Position numbers and translations under genes: made by a program. Below, piece by piece: positions 1 to 7,654 of a DNA stretch of 64,000 nt. The notes beneath the pieces are model-generated. The model ran no database searches and was not told the DNA's origin. It saw only the letters and a list, made by a program, of their open reading frames with translations. Source of the DNA: Planctomycetota bacterium. Its GTDB lineage: Bacteria > Planctomycetota > UBA1135 > GCA-002686595. Numbering within the stretch: position 1 is the first letter of the stretch; the number at the start of each line of letters is the position of its first letter. Location: the NCBI GenBank assembly GCA_002686945.1, contig NYYZ01000037.1, forward strand, positions 124,001 to 188,000, written 5' to 3'.

Positions 1-1
1 C

Positions 2-781
2 TTCGACCAACATCCCAAGACACTGCTCCTGGGCCATGCGCCTCGCACTCTGACCACCCTGGAACACCGTCTGCGGCACTTTGAGCGCCTCGGAATCGAG
101 CACACCCTGGTGCTGGAATTCAATCAGGCGCTGCGAGAGACATCCGCCCGGGACTTCGTGGACCAGATCCTCCTGGCTGACCTCGGTGCCCAGGCCTTCG
201 TACTTGGCTTTGACAGCAAGTTTGGCGCGGGCCGGGAAGGAGACGCCTTGTTCCTGCGCGGCCTGGGCCATGAGGTCCAGATCATCGACAAGGTCGAAGT
301 AGGCCAGCGAGCCGTCTCCTCCACCGCCATCCGAGAAGCGGTCGAGCTGGGCGACCTGGTGGGCGCAGAGCGCATGCTAGGGCGCCCGGTGAGCGTCTAC
401 GGCGAGGTTGTCCGCGGAGAAGGCCTTGGACGCAAGCTGGGCTTCCCCACGGCAAACCTGAATCCGCACCATGAACTCCTGCCCCCCACAGGGGTCTATG
501 CGGGCTGGGCCCGGGTGGACCCCCATGTCCAGGGCACAGCCAGAATCGAGGCCCTGCCAGCGGTGGTCAACATCGGTTTCCGGCCAACCCTGGATGGCCA
601 GCGTCCAGAGAAGCCCCTCTTTGAGGTGCACCTCTTGGAGGGTGGCCGGGATCTCTACGGCCAGCACCTGGAGTTCGAGTTTGCAGGACGCCTGCGGGAA
701 GAGCAGCGCTTTGAGGGGCTTGAAGCCCTGACCCGCCAGATTGCCTTGGACTGCGAGGCGGCCAGGGCATTGCTGGCCTGA
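2..781 (+). CDS. ribF: Bifunctional riboflavin kinase / FAD synthetase, 5' truncated by window
   Basis: The gene enters from the left edge and is open from base 2; about 259 residues are visible of a usual ~310, so the first ~50 residues lie outside. The enzyme phosphorylates riboflavin to FMN and adenylates FMN to FAD in the cytoplasm. The visible part starts in the nucleotidyltransferase half (FDQHP, usually FDPHP), passes SSTAIREAV near residue 100, and continues into the flavokinase half with GRKLGFPTANL, PPTGVYA and VNIGFRPTLDG. It ends at TGA and converges on the porin gene across a strong hairpin. Recognition is firm; the true start cannot be seen. Confidence 0.95.
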   Translation, partial: FDQHPKTLLLGHAPRTLTTLEHRLRHFERLGIEHTLVLEFNQALRETSARDFVDQILLADLGAQAFVLGFDSKFGAGREGDALFLRGLGHEVQIIDKVEVGQRAVSSTAIREAVELGDLVGAERMLGRPVSVYGEVVRGEGLGRKLGFPTANLNPHHELLPPTGVYAGWARVDPHVQGTARIEALPAVVNIGFRPTLDGQRPEKPLFEVHLLEGGRDLYGQHLEFEFAGRLREEQRFEGLEALTRQIALDCEAARALLA

Positions 782-815
782 GGCCATCCCTCCAGCCACA
801 CCGGGGCACAAAAAG

Positions 816-854
816 ACGGAAGGCCCTTCGCGACGCGCGCGAAGGGCCTTCCGT
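816..854 (-). terminator. Strong rho-independent terminator of the porin gene
   Basis: A perfect 17-bp inverted repeat (816-832 with 838-854) encloses a 5-base loop. On the minus strand the stem is followed by CTTTTTGTG, a short U-tract, so it best terminates the porin gene ending at 906. On the plus strand no T-run follows, but the stem may also stop ribF transcripts. Confidence 0.85.
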
Positions 855-905
855 TGATTCGAACCCAGACCCTACGACGCGCGCAGGATGCGGGTTGAGG
901 TGGGA

Positions 906-1919
906 TCAGAAGCCGATCTGGAGACCGATCGTGATGGTGTCAGATCCGGTGCCGGCGTCGTTATCCGGCATGGAGAGCCCGATGGTGTACTTCACATCGT
1001 GGCCGCTGACATAGTGGTTGGCAACGATATCGAGATCCGTGTCACCACCAGCGGTATCCAGGTCCTGATGGCGGATGCCGATTTCCCAGTCATCTCCAAT
1101 TGCGTAGGTACCGGTGATAGCCATGGGCGATTCGCCAGTCGCAGTCGAAAGCGCGCCGGCTGATGCGCCAGCACCAGTGGTGCTACCGCCCATATCAGCA
1201 AATTCAGCGCTGAAGGAGAAGGTGCCCGAAGTGAGGCTGGCGTCGACGATCGTTGAAGAGTCGGCAGCACCATCGTCATCAACCATAGAAGCGCCAATCA
1301 CAAAGCCCATTCCGTCGGCAGCACCGTAGCAGCCTTCCACGGAGGAACCTCCGCCCATGACCGCAAAGTCAACGTGCACGGTGGTCTGGTAGTCATCACT
1401 AGCGGCAATGTCGTCACCGTTTTGGATCGCCACAGCCCAGTTCAGGTTGCCAGAGCCGCCGCCCAACATGATGCCGCTATCACGGCCGGCAAAGTTACTG
1501 CCAATCGCGCTGCGGTCCTGGAAGAACCCGTCACGCTCGGCACGGCCACCACTGGCACCCGCGGGCGCCTTGAAGAAGCCGGCGGTCGTGTTCATGCCGC
1601 CTAACTCAGTTGTGGCGTAAGCATCGGTGATCACGCCAAGGCCGCCAGCCCACTGAGTTCCAATGGTGACACCGTAGCCCGAGTTCTCAGCGGAGAACCC
1701 GATACGTGCGTTGTTACCACCGAACATGGAGGTGTCCGTGTCGGAGTTGTTGGTGTACAGAAGGTCTAGGTAGCCACCGATGGCGACACCGCCCCCTTGG
1801 GGAGCAAGACTAGAGGAAAGTGCCTCGACTTCGCGGTCAAGCGCGGTCCAGTCACTGCCGGCGGCCATGGTGGCTCCGGTCATGGTGAGCGCAGTTGCGC
1901 AGAAGATGATGGTCTTCAT
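906..1919 (-). CDS. Porin-like outer-membrane beta-barrel protein
   Basis: Product of 337 residues with an N-terminal signal peptide (MKTIIFCATALTMTGATMAA). A short helical stretch (LDREVEALSSSLAPQ) precedes a long Gly/Ser/Thr/Asp-rich region of alternating polar and hydrophobic residues. The last residue is Phe (GLQIGF), the usual C-terminal signal for beta-barrel assembly. These features fit an outer-membrane porin; the exact family and substrate cannot be told from the sequence. It is a single-gene unit with its own strong terminator and a long upstream gap, which suggests an abundant, independently regulated protein. The ATG start is followed directly by the signal peptide. Confidence 0.75.
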   Translation of the reverse strand: MKTIIFCATALTMTGATMAAGSDWTALDREVEALSSSLAPQGGGVAIGGYLDLLYTNNSDTDTSMFGGNNARIGFSAENSGYGVTIGTQWAGGLGVITDAYATTELGGMNTTAGFFKAPAGASGGRAERDGFFQDRSAIGSNFAGRDSGIMLGGGSGNLNWAVAIQNGDDIAASDDYQTTVHVDFAVMGGGSSVEGCYGAADGMGFVIGASMVDDDGAADSSTIVDASLTSGTFSFSAEFADMGGSTTGAGASAGALSTATGESPMAITGTYAIGDDWEIGIRHQDLDTAGGDTDLDIVANHYVSGHDVKYTIGLSMPDNDAGTGSDTITIGLQIGF

Positions 1920-2474
1920 GATAGTTCGTATGTTCAGAGTGCTCGTGAGAGACAGACAGAGAGTTCAGGGATGGGGGTCTGTTGCGCGCAGAGAATGCCG
2001 AGTGGGCCTCCTCAATCCAAGTACCCATATGGGCAAATCGACGCATTTTTGTTTCCGGGGGTAACTTCGGCGGGGTGTCGGATGGCATGTCCCTCAAACT
2101 GACGATTGAATCCGACCAGATGACCTAAGTTGTTGATTGGATTAGACTTAGGTCTCGACTCCTGCTCGGCGAGAATCTGCGGAGAAGCCCTCCAGCTACG
2201 GCATTGATGACAAGAAAGTACCTGTGTGCAATCTGTGTTAGAAAGTCCCTTATCCTGGCCTGATGCCGGATCCTGACTCCCAGGGGCCATCACCGAGCCC
2301 TAGCGCCGTCCAGCAGGGGTCTGTGACCCAGGAAAGGACCTCGGATCAGACCAGCACCTGCTGAATTCAGGTTGATGGAGGTGACCCTATTATTAGGCGG
2401 CGCTGCCATGGCTAGGATCTGACAAATCTTGGTGTTTGGACACATGAAACAGGCCCCCCATCCTCCAACTCGGG
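1920..2474. other. Long intergenic region upstream of the porin
   Basis: About 550 bases between the divergent-side start of the porin (minus strand) and the arfB terminator. The open frames here have no recognisable motif, codon pattern or start signal. The part next to 1919 must hold the porin promoter and 5' leader, but I could not identify -10/-35 elements with confidence. No structured RNA family was recognised. Confidence 0.5.
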
Positions 2475-2509
2475 AAAAACCACCCCTGAGAGGCCCAGGA
2501 GGGGGTTTT
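2475..2509 (-). terminator. Probable rho-independent terminator after arfB
   Basis: On the minus strand an AAAACCCCC / GGGGTGGTTTTT hairpin with an interrupted stem and a pyrimidine-rich loop lies about 60 bases past the arfB stop codon and ends in a T-run. The stem has one bulge, so strength is moderate. Confidence 0.5.
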
Positions 2510-2568
2510 GAGGGGGGGGTAGGGGCCCCATGACGATGGCCCCACGGCCTGGAGCCGGGCCCTGGAGG

Positions 2569-2997
2569 TCAATCCTCCTGCGAGGGCTTGCGACGGTCCT
2601 GCTTGCGCTTCCCCGCCCTGCGCTTGGCCGACAGGCGTCTTTCCTTCGATCCGGTGGTGGGTTTGGTCGCTCTGCGCGCCTTGCGGGGCTTGAGAGCGCC
2701 CACAATCAAAGCTGCCAGGCGCTCCCGGGCCTCTTCCAGGTTCCGCTGACGTTCGCGACTGGCCTGGGCACGCACCACGAGCACACTCCCCCCCACCAGA
2801 CGAGAAGCCAGGTGCTGGTGCAACAGGTCCTGCCGAGCTCTGCCCAGGCTCTGGGAGGCGTCAATGTCAAAACGCAGCTCGACGGCGGTCTCCACCTTGT
2901 TGACCCGCTGACCACCTGGCCCGGATGCGCGCATTGTTCGCAGCTCGATCTCCTCCGGGGGCAGGATCAGGCGCGAACCAACGGGAAGGGGCTCCAT
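2569..2997 (-). CDS. arfB: Alternative ribosome-rescue factor ArfB (class I release-factor-like peptidyl-tRNA hydrolase)
   Basis: Product of 142 residues, the usual size for ArfB/YaeJ. The GGQ catalytic loop is clear (RASGPGGQRVNKVET, residues ~25-39). It is followed by the short release-factor fold and a very basic C-terminal tail rich in Arg and Lys that in this family sits in the empty mRNA channel of stalled ribosomes. It hydrolyses peptidyl-tRNA on ribosomes lacking a stop codon. It follows the DUF971 gene with a 9-base gap and is probably co-transcribed with it. Identification is firm from the GGQ context, the length and the basic tail. Confidence 0.92.
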   Translation of the reverse strand: MEPLPVGSRLILPPEEIELRTMRASGPGGQRVNKVETAVELRFDIDASQSLGRARQDLLHQHLASRLVGGSVLVVRAQASRERQRNLEEARERLAALIVGALKPRKARRATKPTTGSKERRLSAKRRAGKRKQDRRKPSQED

Positions 2998-3006
2998 CGA
3001 AGCCCC

Positions 3007-3315
3007 TCAGCCAGTAGAACCGGCGGGATCGTTCTCCCGCAGCATGGGCCAGGTAAAGATGCCTGTACTGTGACCGTCTGAAAAGGCAACAGATAGGGCG
3101 TAAGTACCAACCAATTGGACTCCATTGTGAGTAAGTTCCTCGGGAACCGAAGCGGGGTCCAGCAGGGCCTGGCCGGTCAGTTCATGGATACAGCGTGCGC
3201 AAGGACACAGGCGCCGCAACTCAGCGCTGCTGTAGATGGTCCTGTGACCATCCTGCCAATCGAGTTCAAGCCGGGTAGGGTCCCGGCGCCCGATACGCTT
3301 GGGTGCTGTGCTCAT
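3007..3315 (-). CDS. DUF971 domain protein (GBBH-like N-terminal domain)
   Basis: A 102-residue product starting at the ATG at 3315 (MSTAPKRIGRR). An upstream in-frame extension would run through the tRNA-Phe gene and is rejected. The LRRLCPCARCIHELTG motif with three cysteines, and the later W-x-D-GH and FSDGHSTGIF segments, match the small DUF971 family. That family resembles the N-terminal domain of gamma-butyrobetaine hydroxylase and is often found near iron-sulfur or cofactor genes. Biochemical role is not established. It lies directly upstream of arfB. Confidence 0.8.
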   Translation of the reverse strand: MSTAPKRIGRRDPTRLELDWQDGHRTIYSSAELRRLCPCARCIHELTGQALLDPASVPEELTHNGVQLVGTYALSVAFSDGHSTGIFTWPMLRENDPAGSTG

Positions 3316-3360
3316 TTGGGAGTGCCGGACTCTGGTGAGCGCGGATCTGACATGGCTTGG

Positions 3361-3383
3361 GCCCAAGGGGAATACCCCTGGGC
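3361..3383 (-). terminator. Hairpin 3' of tRNA-Phe
   Basis: GCCCA-A-GGGG and CCCCTGGGC form a 9-bp stem with one bulge and a 4-base loop, starting 7 bases past the encoded CCA on the minus strand. No T-run follows, so it may be a processing or weak termination hairpin. Confidence 0.35.
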
Positions 3384-3390
3384 AGAGCGA

Positions 3391-3466
3391 TGGTGGCCAG
3401 GACCAGACTTGAACTGGTGACCCCTTGATTTTCAATCAAGTGCTCTACCAACTGAGCTACCTGGCC
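3391..3466 (-). tRNA. tRNA-Phe (anticodon GAA)
   Basis: Minus-strand cloverleaf of 76 bases. The acceptor stem GGCCAGG pairs with CCTGGCC. The D arm is GCTC-AGTTGGTA-GAGC, the anticodon arm CTTGA-TTGAAAA-TCAAG with GAA, the variable loop GGGTC, and the T arm ACCAG-TTCAAGT-CTGGT. The end ACCA is encoded. All stems pair fully. Confidence 0.98.
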
Positions 3467-3744
3467 GGGGGTCGCCGCAGAATCCTGCGGGGGGGCGGAT
3501 TCTCGCCATACGGAGGCGCCCCGTCAACGACTTGCCCCCAGGAATATCTATTCGGAAGCGGTGCTGGACGGCCCTCGAAACCCAATATGCCCTGGACAGA
3601 CCTGCCTGTGCCTTCAACTGAAGCAAGATCTGGACTCCCCGGATTGGCAGTCAAAAATACCTCTCCAGGAACCGATACTGCCTGCACGGGACTCGCCCGC
3701 CCGCTTCAGCGCCTCGGGGCAATCCCACGCACCACTGATCGATC

Positions 3745-4413
3745 ATGCTCACCTCTCTCATCACAATTTCCGTTGCTGCTCTGGCCACTGGACACGAGCC
3801 TCCCATCCCGGCCCGGCCGAAAGCCCCGTCCGTGAACCTGATCCAGGAGACCCTGGCCAATAGCCAGGGCCCGGACTCGCGCATTCCCTACACCTACGTG
3901 GAACTGGGCTACTCGAGCACGACCCTGGACGGTTACTACGAAGGCAACGATGTGGAAGTGGATATGCAGGGAGGGGTCGGATCGCTGGAATTGACCCCCT
4001 ACATACACATCTTCGTCGGCGGCGGTCGCTCCTCCAGCGCGACAGTGCAGAATGTGAGTGTCGAGGGAGGGCAGATAGACAACTGGTTCGCCGGTATTGG
4101 CATCCACCAGTACATCACGCCGGACCTGAACGGATTTTTTCGCGTCTCAGTGGCAGGCTTCTCCCTACAGGCCGACAACCCCGCCATCAACATCGCCAGT
4201 CACGACACGGTGTACAGTGGGGGCGTGCGCTACTTTGCCTGGGAGTCCTGGGAACTGGGCGCAAGCGCCTCAAGAGCCGAAGCTCCTAACGCTGACCTGA
4301 CCTATGAAGTGTCGGCTCTCTATCGCCTGACCGAAAGCCTGGGCCTGGGCGTGATCTACAACAAGCCAGACGAAGGTGACACGTTCAGCATCGGTGCACG
4401 CTGGTACTTCTAG
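3745..4413 (+). CDS. Small outer-membrane beta-barrel protein (OmpA/OmpW-type barrel)
   Basis: Product of 222 residues. A short hydrophobic N-terminus (MLTSLITISVAALATG) looks like a signal peptide. The rest shows repeated amphipathic strands (YTYVELGYSST, LTPYIHIFVGGG, NGFFRVSVAGFSL, YEVSALYRLTESLGLGVIY), and the chain ends SIGARWYF, with the C-terminal Phe of barrel proteins. This is the layout of an 8-stranded outer-membrane barrel; ligand and role are unknown. It is a single-gene unit closed by a strong terminator, and the conserved hypothetical genes beyond are convergent. Confidence 0.7.
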   Translation: MLTSLITISVAALATGHEPPIPARPKAPSVNLIQETLANSQGPDSRIPYTYVELGYSSTTLDGYYEGNDVEVDMQGGVGSLELTPYIHIFVGGGRSSSATVQNVSVEGGQIDNWFAGIGIHQYITPDLNGFFRVSVAGFSLQADNPAINIASHDTVYSGGVRYFAWESWELGASASRAEAPNADLTYEVSALYRLTESLGLGVIYNKPDEGDTFSIGARWYF

Positions 4414-4435
4414 GCAATCAAGAAACTCAATCAAG

Positions 4436-4469
4436 CGCGGGGCGGGGTGAAAGATCACCACGCCCCGCG
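4436..4469 (+). terminator. Strong terminator of the small barrel gene
   Basis: A 15-bp stem with a single mismatch (CGCGGGGCG.. with ..CGCCCCGCG) encloses an AAGA tetraloop and is followed by TGTTTACTT. It lies 23 bases past the stop and 16 bases before the end of the convergent gene, so it may act in both directions. Confidence 0.8.
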
Positions 4470-4484
4470 TGTTTACTTGGGCAA

Positions 4485-5012
4485 TCAGTGCTCCGGATCA
4501 GGAGCATTGGCGGTTCCTCCCTCGCGCATGGGCTCGCCCATGACAGCCCTCTCGCCAAATTTCAATCGCTCTTCGATTGTGCGGTCAAATGAAGGATGGC
4601 GCGGAGATACACCAAAGCCCCGGTGAACTGCAGAGCAGGAATAGCAGACAACCTCGTCACGAGCGATGGAAAAGAGCACAAGGTCAATGACAGCCGCCGC
4701 AACGAGACTCCAGTAGTTCTCGAAGACCAGAACAAGCAAGGCCGCCACGCCAACGATCGCGAAACCGAGAGTCTTGTTGAATTTCTTGCGGGTGTATAGC
4801 TCCGCATGCCCACAGTGCAAGCAACCTGTCAATCCACCCTCAGGAGTGCGCTTATCCAAGTGCAACTCCATCTTCACATCAGACTCGGGCGCGAAGTACC
4901 ATGAGCGTAGAGCAAATGGACCATCGGTTCGCAAGGTCACCAGGCGGCCACCACCATCAGGATGAGGCAGGTCCAACTCAATCCAGCGCAGGGGTTTCGG
5001 ATCGAAGCTCAC
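4485..5012 (-). CDS. Membrane protein with split zinc-ribbon-like cysteines
   Basis: Product of 175 residues starting at GTG 5012, whose GTGA overlaps the stop of the upstream gene; longer ATG starts would bury the preceding gene. After a ~60-residue N-terminal region there is CLHCG, then two close hydrophobic helices (GFAIVGVAALLVLVF and WSLVAAAVIDLVLFSIA), then CYSC. Two CxxC pairs separated by a membrane hairpin suggest a metal knuckle or redox site near the membrane. The tail is charged (EERLKFGE). I recognise no named family. It is translationally coupled to the 262-residue membrane protein. Confidence 0.7.
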   Translation of the reverse strand: MSFDPKPLRWIELDLPHPDGGGRLVTLRTDGPFALRSWYFAPESDVKMELHLDKRTPEGGLTGCLHCGHAELYTRKKFNKTLGFAIVGVAALLVLVFENYWSLVAAAVIDLVLFSIARDEVVCYSCSAVHRGFGVSPRHPSFDRTIEERLKFGERAVMGEPMREGGTANAPDPEH

Positions 5013-5797
5013 AGGGGGATGTGGTAGGAATCTTGTAGAGAGAGGGATGCTGCGGCGCCAATCAGAACCAGCACCGTGGAAGCGTACAGGATGCCGGTCG
5101 CCGAGCGTGTGTTTCCGTAGGCCAAAGATCCACGGGCCATCCAACCAAAAATCAGTGGCAGGATCAGGCCGATCACCACTCGCGAGCCCAGATGAAACAG
5201 ACCAAATGGCGAAAGCAACGGCGTGTCAGCGCCACTCAAGGCGCTCTGATGCTGGACAATCAAGATCCCCACCAACACCAGCGAGACACCCATGCTGACC
5301 AACGTGACCTGATTGAGCCGCTTGAGCAGATCCAGAGGCAATTGGGGCACGGTCAAGTACCAATGCCCCACTACCATGGCAGTTCCCACCCCTCCGGCCA
5401 CGGCTCCTGTTGCCAGTGCAGAAGCAGTGCCGATTGTCACCTGGAAGACTCCCTGCAGCCCAGATGCGTTGTCCTGCAGAAGTTGGAACAAGGCAACAAT
5501 GGTGGCCAAGAGCGCCCAAATGACTGCCCCCAGCCGTCTGCGACTGTTCACAGGACCCGAGAAAAGGGGAAATGCAAGGGCTCCGGCCAAGCTGGCCAGG
5601 CTGGTGGGAGCATCCCAAGCGATCCCTCCGAATGCGACCGGCAAGAGGCCAGCAGCAAGCAGTGGGATCAGGGCCGTGGTGCCCATCATGCGGAAGAAGA
5701 ACTGGCCCAAGGGCGCTCTTGGCATGAGAGACAAGAACAGCAGCACCCCAAAGGCGAGTTCCAGGCAGAATTGAGTAGCAAGAGGGCCCCAGGCCAT
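5009..5797 (-). CDS. Polytopic membrane protein of unknown function
   Basis: Product of 262 residues, mostly hydrophobic, with about seven predicted membrane helices (for example LELAFGVLLFLSLM, VTLVSMGVSLVLVGILIV, ILYASTVLVLIGAAASL). No catalytic or transport signature stands out. It overlaps the following zinc-ribbon-like membrane gene by four bases (GTGA), so the two products are probably made together and may form one membrane complex. The ATG at 5797 lies 125 bases from the divergent SDR gene, leaving room for a shared promoter region. Confidence 0.6.
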   Translation of the reverse strand: MAWGPLATQFCLELAFGVLLFLSLMPRAPLGQFFFRMMGTTALIPLLAAGLLPVAFGGIAWDAPTSLASLAGALAFPLFSGPVNSRRRLGAVIWALLATIVALFQLLQDNASGLQGVFQVTIGTASALATGAVAGGVGTAMVVGHWYLTVPQLPLDLLKRLNQVTLVSMGVSLVLVGILIVQHQSALSGADTPLLSPFGLFHLGSRVVIGLILPLIFGWMARGSLAYGNTRSATGILYASTVLVLIGAAASLSLQDSYHIPL

Positions 5798-5922
5798 AGA
5801 CCAACGATGATAACGACTGGGAGATCCATCCGAAGCCCACAGCTCAAAACACCGCTCAGCAGACTATGCTCGACGGTCGAAGACCATAGGATACATCCCT
5901 CCAAATTGAACCCGAGAACTTC

Positions 5923-6615
5923 ATGGCCCCCACACGAATCCTGATTACTGGAGGCGGCCGCGGCATCGGCCGCGCAATCGCCCTGCGTTTTGCCACTAGC
6001 GGCGTCAAGATCTGCGTTGCATCCCGAACCTCAGACGAACTCGACAAGGTCGTAGAGGAGATTGAAGCCGCAGGAGGTGAGGCAATTGCCGCCCAATTCA
6101 ACTTGCGGGATCATGGCTCAATCGAGGCCGCTGTCTACCGCGCTGTTGATTTCTTTGAGGGCCAAATGGACCTGCTGGTCAACAACGCTGGAGTCTTTGA
6201 TGTCAAGCCCTTTGAGGAATGCGACCCTGGCATGGTTCAAAAATTCTTCGATGTCAACGTCCTGGGGGCTATGTACACAACCCAGGAAGCACTAGGAGCC
6301 CTGCGAGACGCAGACGGCGCACACGTGATCAATATCAGCTCAACCGCAGGACTTCAGGGCTACCCCGGCAGCTCGGTCTACTGCGCTACGAAGTATGCCT
6401 TGCGAGGATTCTCGGACGCCCTGCGCGAAGAATTGTGCGATGAAGGTATTCGTGTCACAACCGTGTACCCCGACGCAACAGACACGACTCTCTTTGATGG
6501 AGTCGACCTTGACCTGGATCGCAGCACAATGGACTCACCAGAGACAGTGGCAGAGGTTGTCTGGAAAGCTGCCCAAGAGAACGAGTGCCCGAAGGACATC
6601 AAAGTGCGTCCATGA
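5923..6615 (+). CDS. Short-chain dehydrogenase/reductase (SDR)
   Basis: Product of 230 residues with the classical SDR fold. The cofactor motif TGGGRGIGRA lies near residue 9, and NNAG near residue 88. The catalytic Ser is in INISSTAG and the catalytic pair in YCATK (about residues 150-154). It is an NAD(P)-dependent oxidoreductase of the FabG-like group. The substrate cannot be named. It appears to be a single-gene unit, divergent from the membrane gene pair and followed by a GC-rich hairpin. Confidence 0.88.
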   Translation: MAPTRILITGGGRGIGRAIALRFATSGVKICVASRTSDELDKVVEEIEAAGGEAIAAQFNLRDHGSIEAAVYRAVDFFEGQMDLLVNNAGVFDVKPFEECDPGMVQKFFDVNVLGAMYTTQEALGALRDADGAHVINISSTAGLQGYPGSSVYCATKYALRGFSDALREELCDEGIRVTTVYPDATDTTLFDGVDLDLDRSTMDSPETVAEVVWKAAQENECPKDIKVRP

Positions 6616-6642
6616 CTGGCTGAACAATTTAAGCAAAATACA

Positions 6643-6675
6643 CCGGGCCGCTCCCTGTTTCAGGGGGCGGCCCGG
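6643..6675 (+). terminator. GC-rich hairpin between convergent genes
   Basis: CCGGGCCGC (6643-6651) pairs with GCGGCCCGG (6667-6675). It lies 27 bases past the SDR stop and 46 bases before the end of the convergent DUF2203 gene. No T-run follows on either strand, so efficiency as an intrinsic terminator is uncertain. Confidence 0.5.
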
Positions 6676-6721
6676 CTTCCTCTCCCATTACAGGAAAAGT
6701 GTGGCGATCAAAGTGATGGCC

Positions 6722-7081
6722 TCAGGCTGCAGGCACCACTTGTTGGGTTTGGCGCAGAGAACGGTCTCCAACGCGCCAGCGCCAAGGCAGGGTTTGCTTG
6801 CCACCAGTTGCCGGAATGAGAACCGAGACAGTACGGCCAGCTTCGAGTTCACAGCCAAGATGCTCGACCTCTTCGCAGCAGTGGCGCTGCCCGCGCCGCT
6901 CAAGAGAAAGTTGAGCGGTAGTTTCAAGAATGCCGGCCTGCTCTTCGTCCGAAGCTCGCTGTGACTCCAGTCGACGCTCAAGGCGGCGGATAGATCTGGC
7001 CCGATCGATGTACTCAGTGGCAATGCCGGAAAGCAGCGGAATCAGGCGTGTTGCGGTAGCTTGATTGTAGGTCTGTCTCAT
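6722..7081 (-). CDS. DUF2203 family protein
   Basis: Product of 119 residues. The ATG at 7081 is chosen because an excellent ribosome-binding site AAGGAGG (7091-7097) lies 9 bases upstream; a longer frame has no such signal. The N-terminus TYNQATATRLIPLLSGI, a central charged helix, and the end EVEHLGCELEAG with the terminal WRVGD fit the DUF2203 family. That family is found in Firmicutes, Chloroflexi and planctomycetes and has no assigned function. It is divergent from the QueD-like gene. Confidence 0.7.
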   Translation of the reverse strand: MRQTYNQATATRLIPLLSGIATEYIDRARSIRRLERRLESQRASDEEQAGILETTAQLSLERRGQRHCCEEVEHLGCELEAGRTVSVLIPATGGKQTLPWRWRVGDRSLRQTQQVVPAA

Positions 7082-7216
7082 ATCTACCCTCCTCCTTGGG
7101 GCTACCCTAGTAGCGATTTCACAGGGCCCAACCGAAGGGGGAATTTTCCCAGATATACACTTATCCAACTGAAGAGCAGAAAGCCCCGCGGGTGGCCTTC
7201 TGGGTACTCTCTCTCC

Positions 7217-7648
7217 ATGAACCACCCCATCCTGACAATCACCCACGGTGTGCAATTCTCTGCTGCCCACCGCATGAACAATTCAAAACTGAGTCCCGAA
7301 CGCAACCTGGAGATCTTCGGGCCCTGCAACCGGATCCATGGGCACAACTACAAGGTAGAAGCAAGCTTGAGGGGCCCGCTTGACCCGGAGACCGGCATGG
7401 TGGCAAATCTGGTGGACCTGATGCGCGTCATGAAGGAAGAGATCTTTGAGCAACTGGATCACCAACTGCTCGACGAGGTTCCCTGGCTGAAGGACACCGT
7501 GATCTCCGCTGAGACCCTGGCAATTGCAATTTGGAAGAAGCTCGCGAATCGCCAGGACGAACTGGGCGCAGCCCTTCACCTGGTGCGCGTCTACGAAACC
7601 GAGGCCGACTCCGCCGAGTACCGCGGACCAGCATCAAATGACTTCTAG
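7217..7648 (+). CDS. queD: 6-carboxytetrahydropterin synthase / 6-pyruvoyl-tetrahydropterin synthase family
   Basis: Product of 143 residues starting at ATG 7217 (MNHPILTITHGVQFSAAH). Zinc-binding histidines are in FSAAH and HGHNY. The CxxxHGH arrangement (CNRIHGHNY) carries the catalytic cysteine as in QueD. LDHQLLDEVP and a C-terminal Glu (VRVYETE) complete the family signature. In most bacteria this enzyme makes the queuosine precursor from dihydroneopterin triphosphate, although some homologues act in biopterin synthesis. No other queuosine gene is in the window, so the exact reaction is inferred from the family. Confidence 0.85.
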   Translation: MNHPILTITHGVQFSAAHRMNNSKLSPERNLEIFGPCNRIHGHNYKVEASLRGPLDPETGMVANLVDLMRVMKEEIFEQLDHQLLDEVPWLKDTVISAETLAIAIWKKLANRQDELGAALHLVRVYETEADSAEYRGPASNDF

Positions 7649-7654
7649 GGCTGC

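Noticed and set aside
3266-3451. Short minus-strand frame spanning the tRNA-Phe
   Set aside because: It runs through the tRNA gene and has no coding signature.
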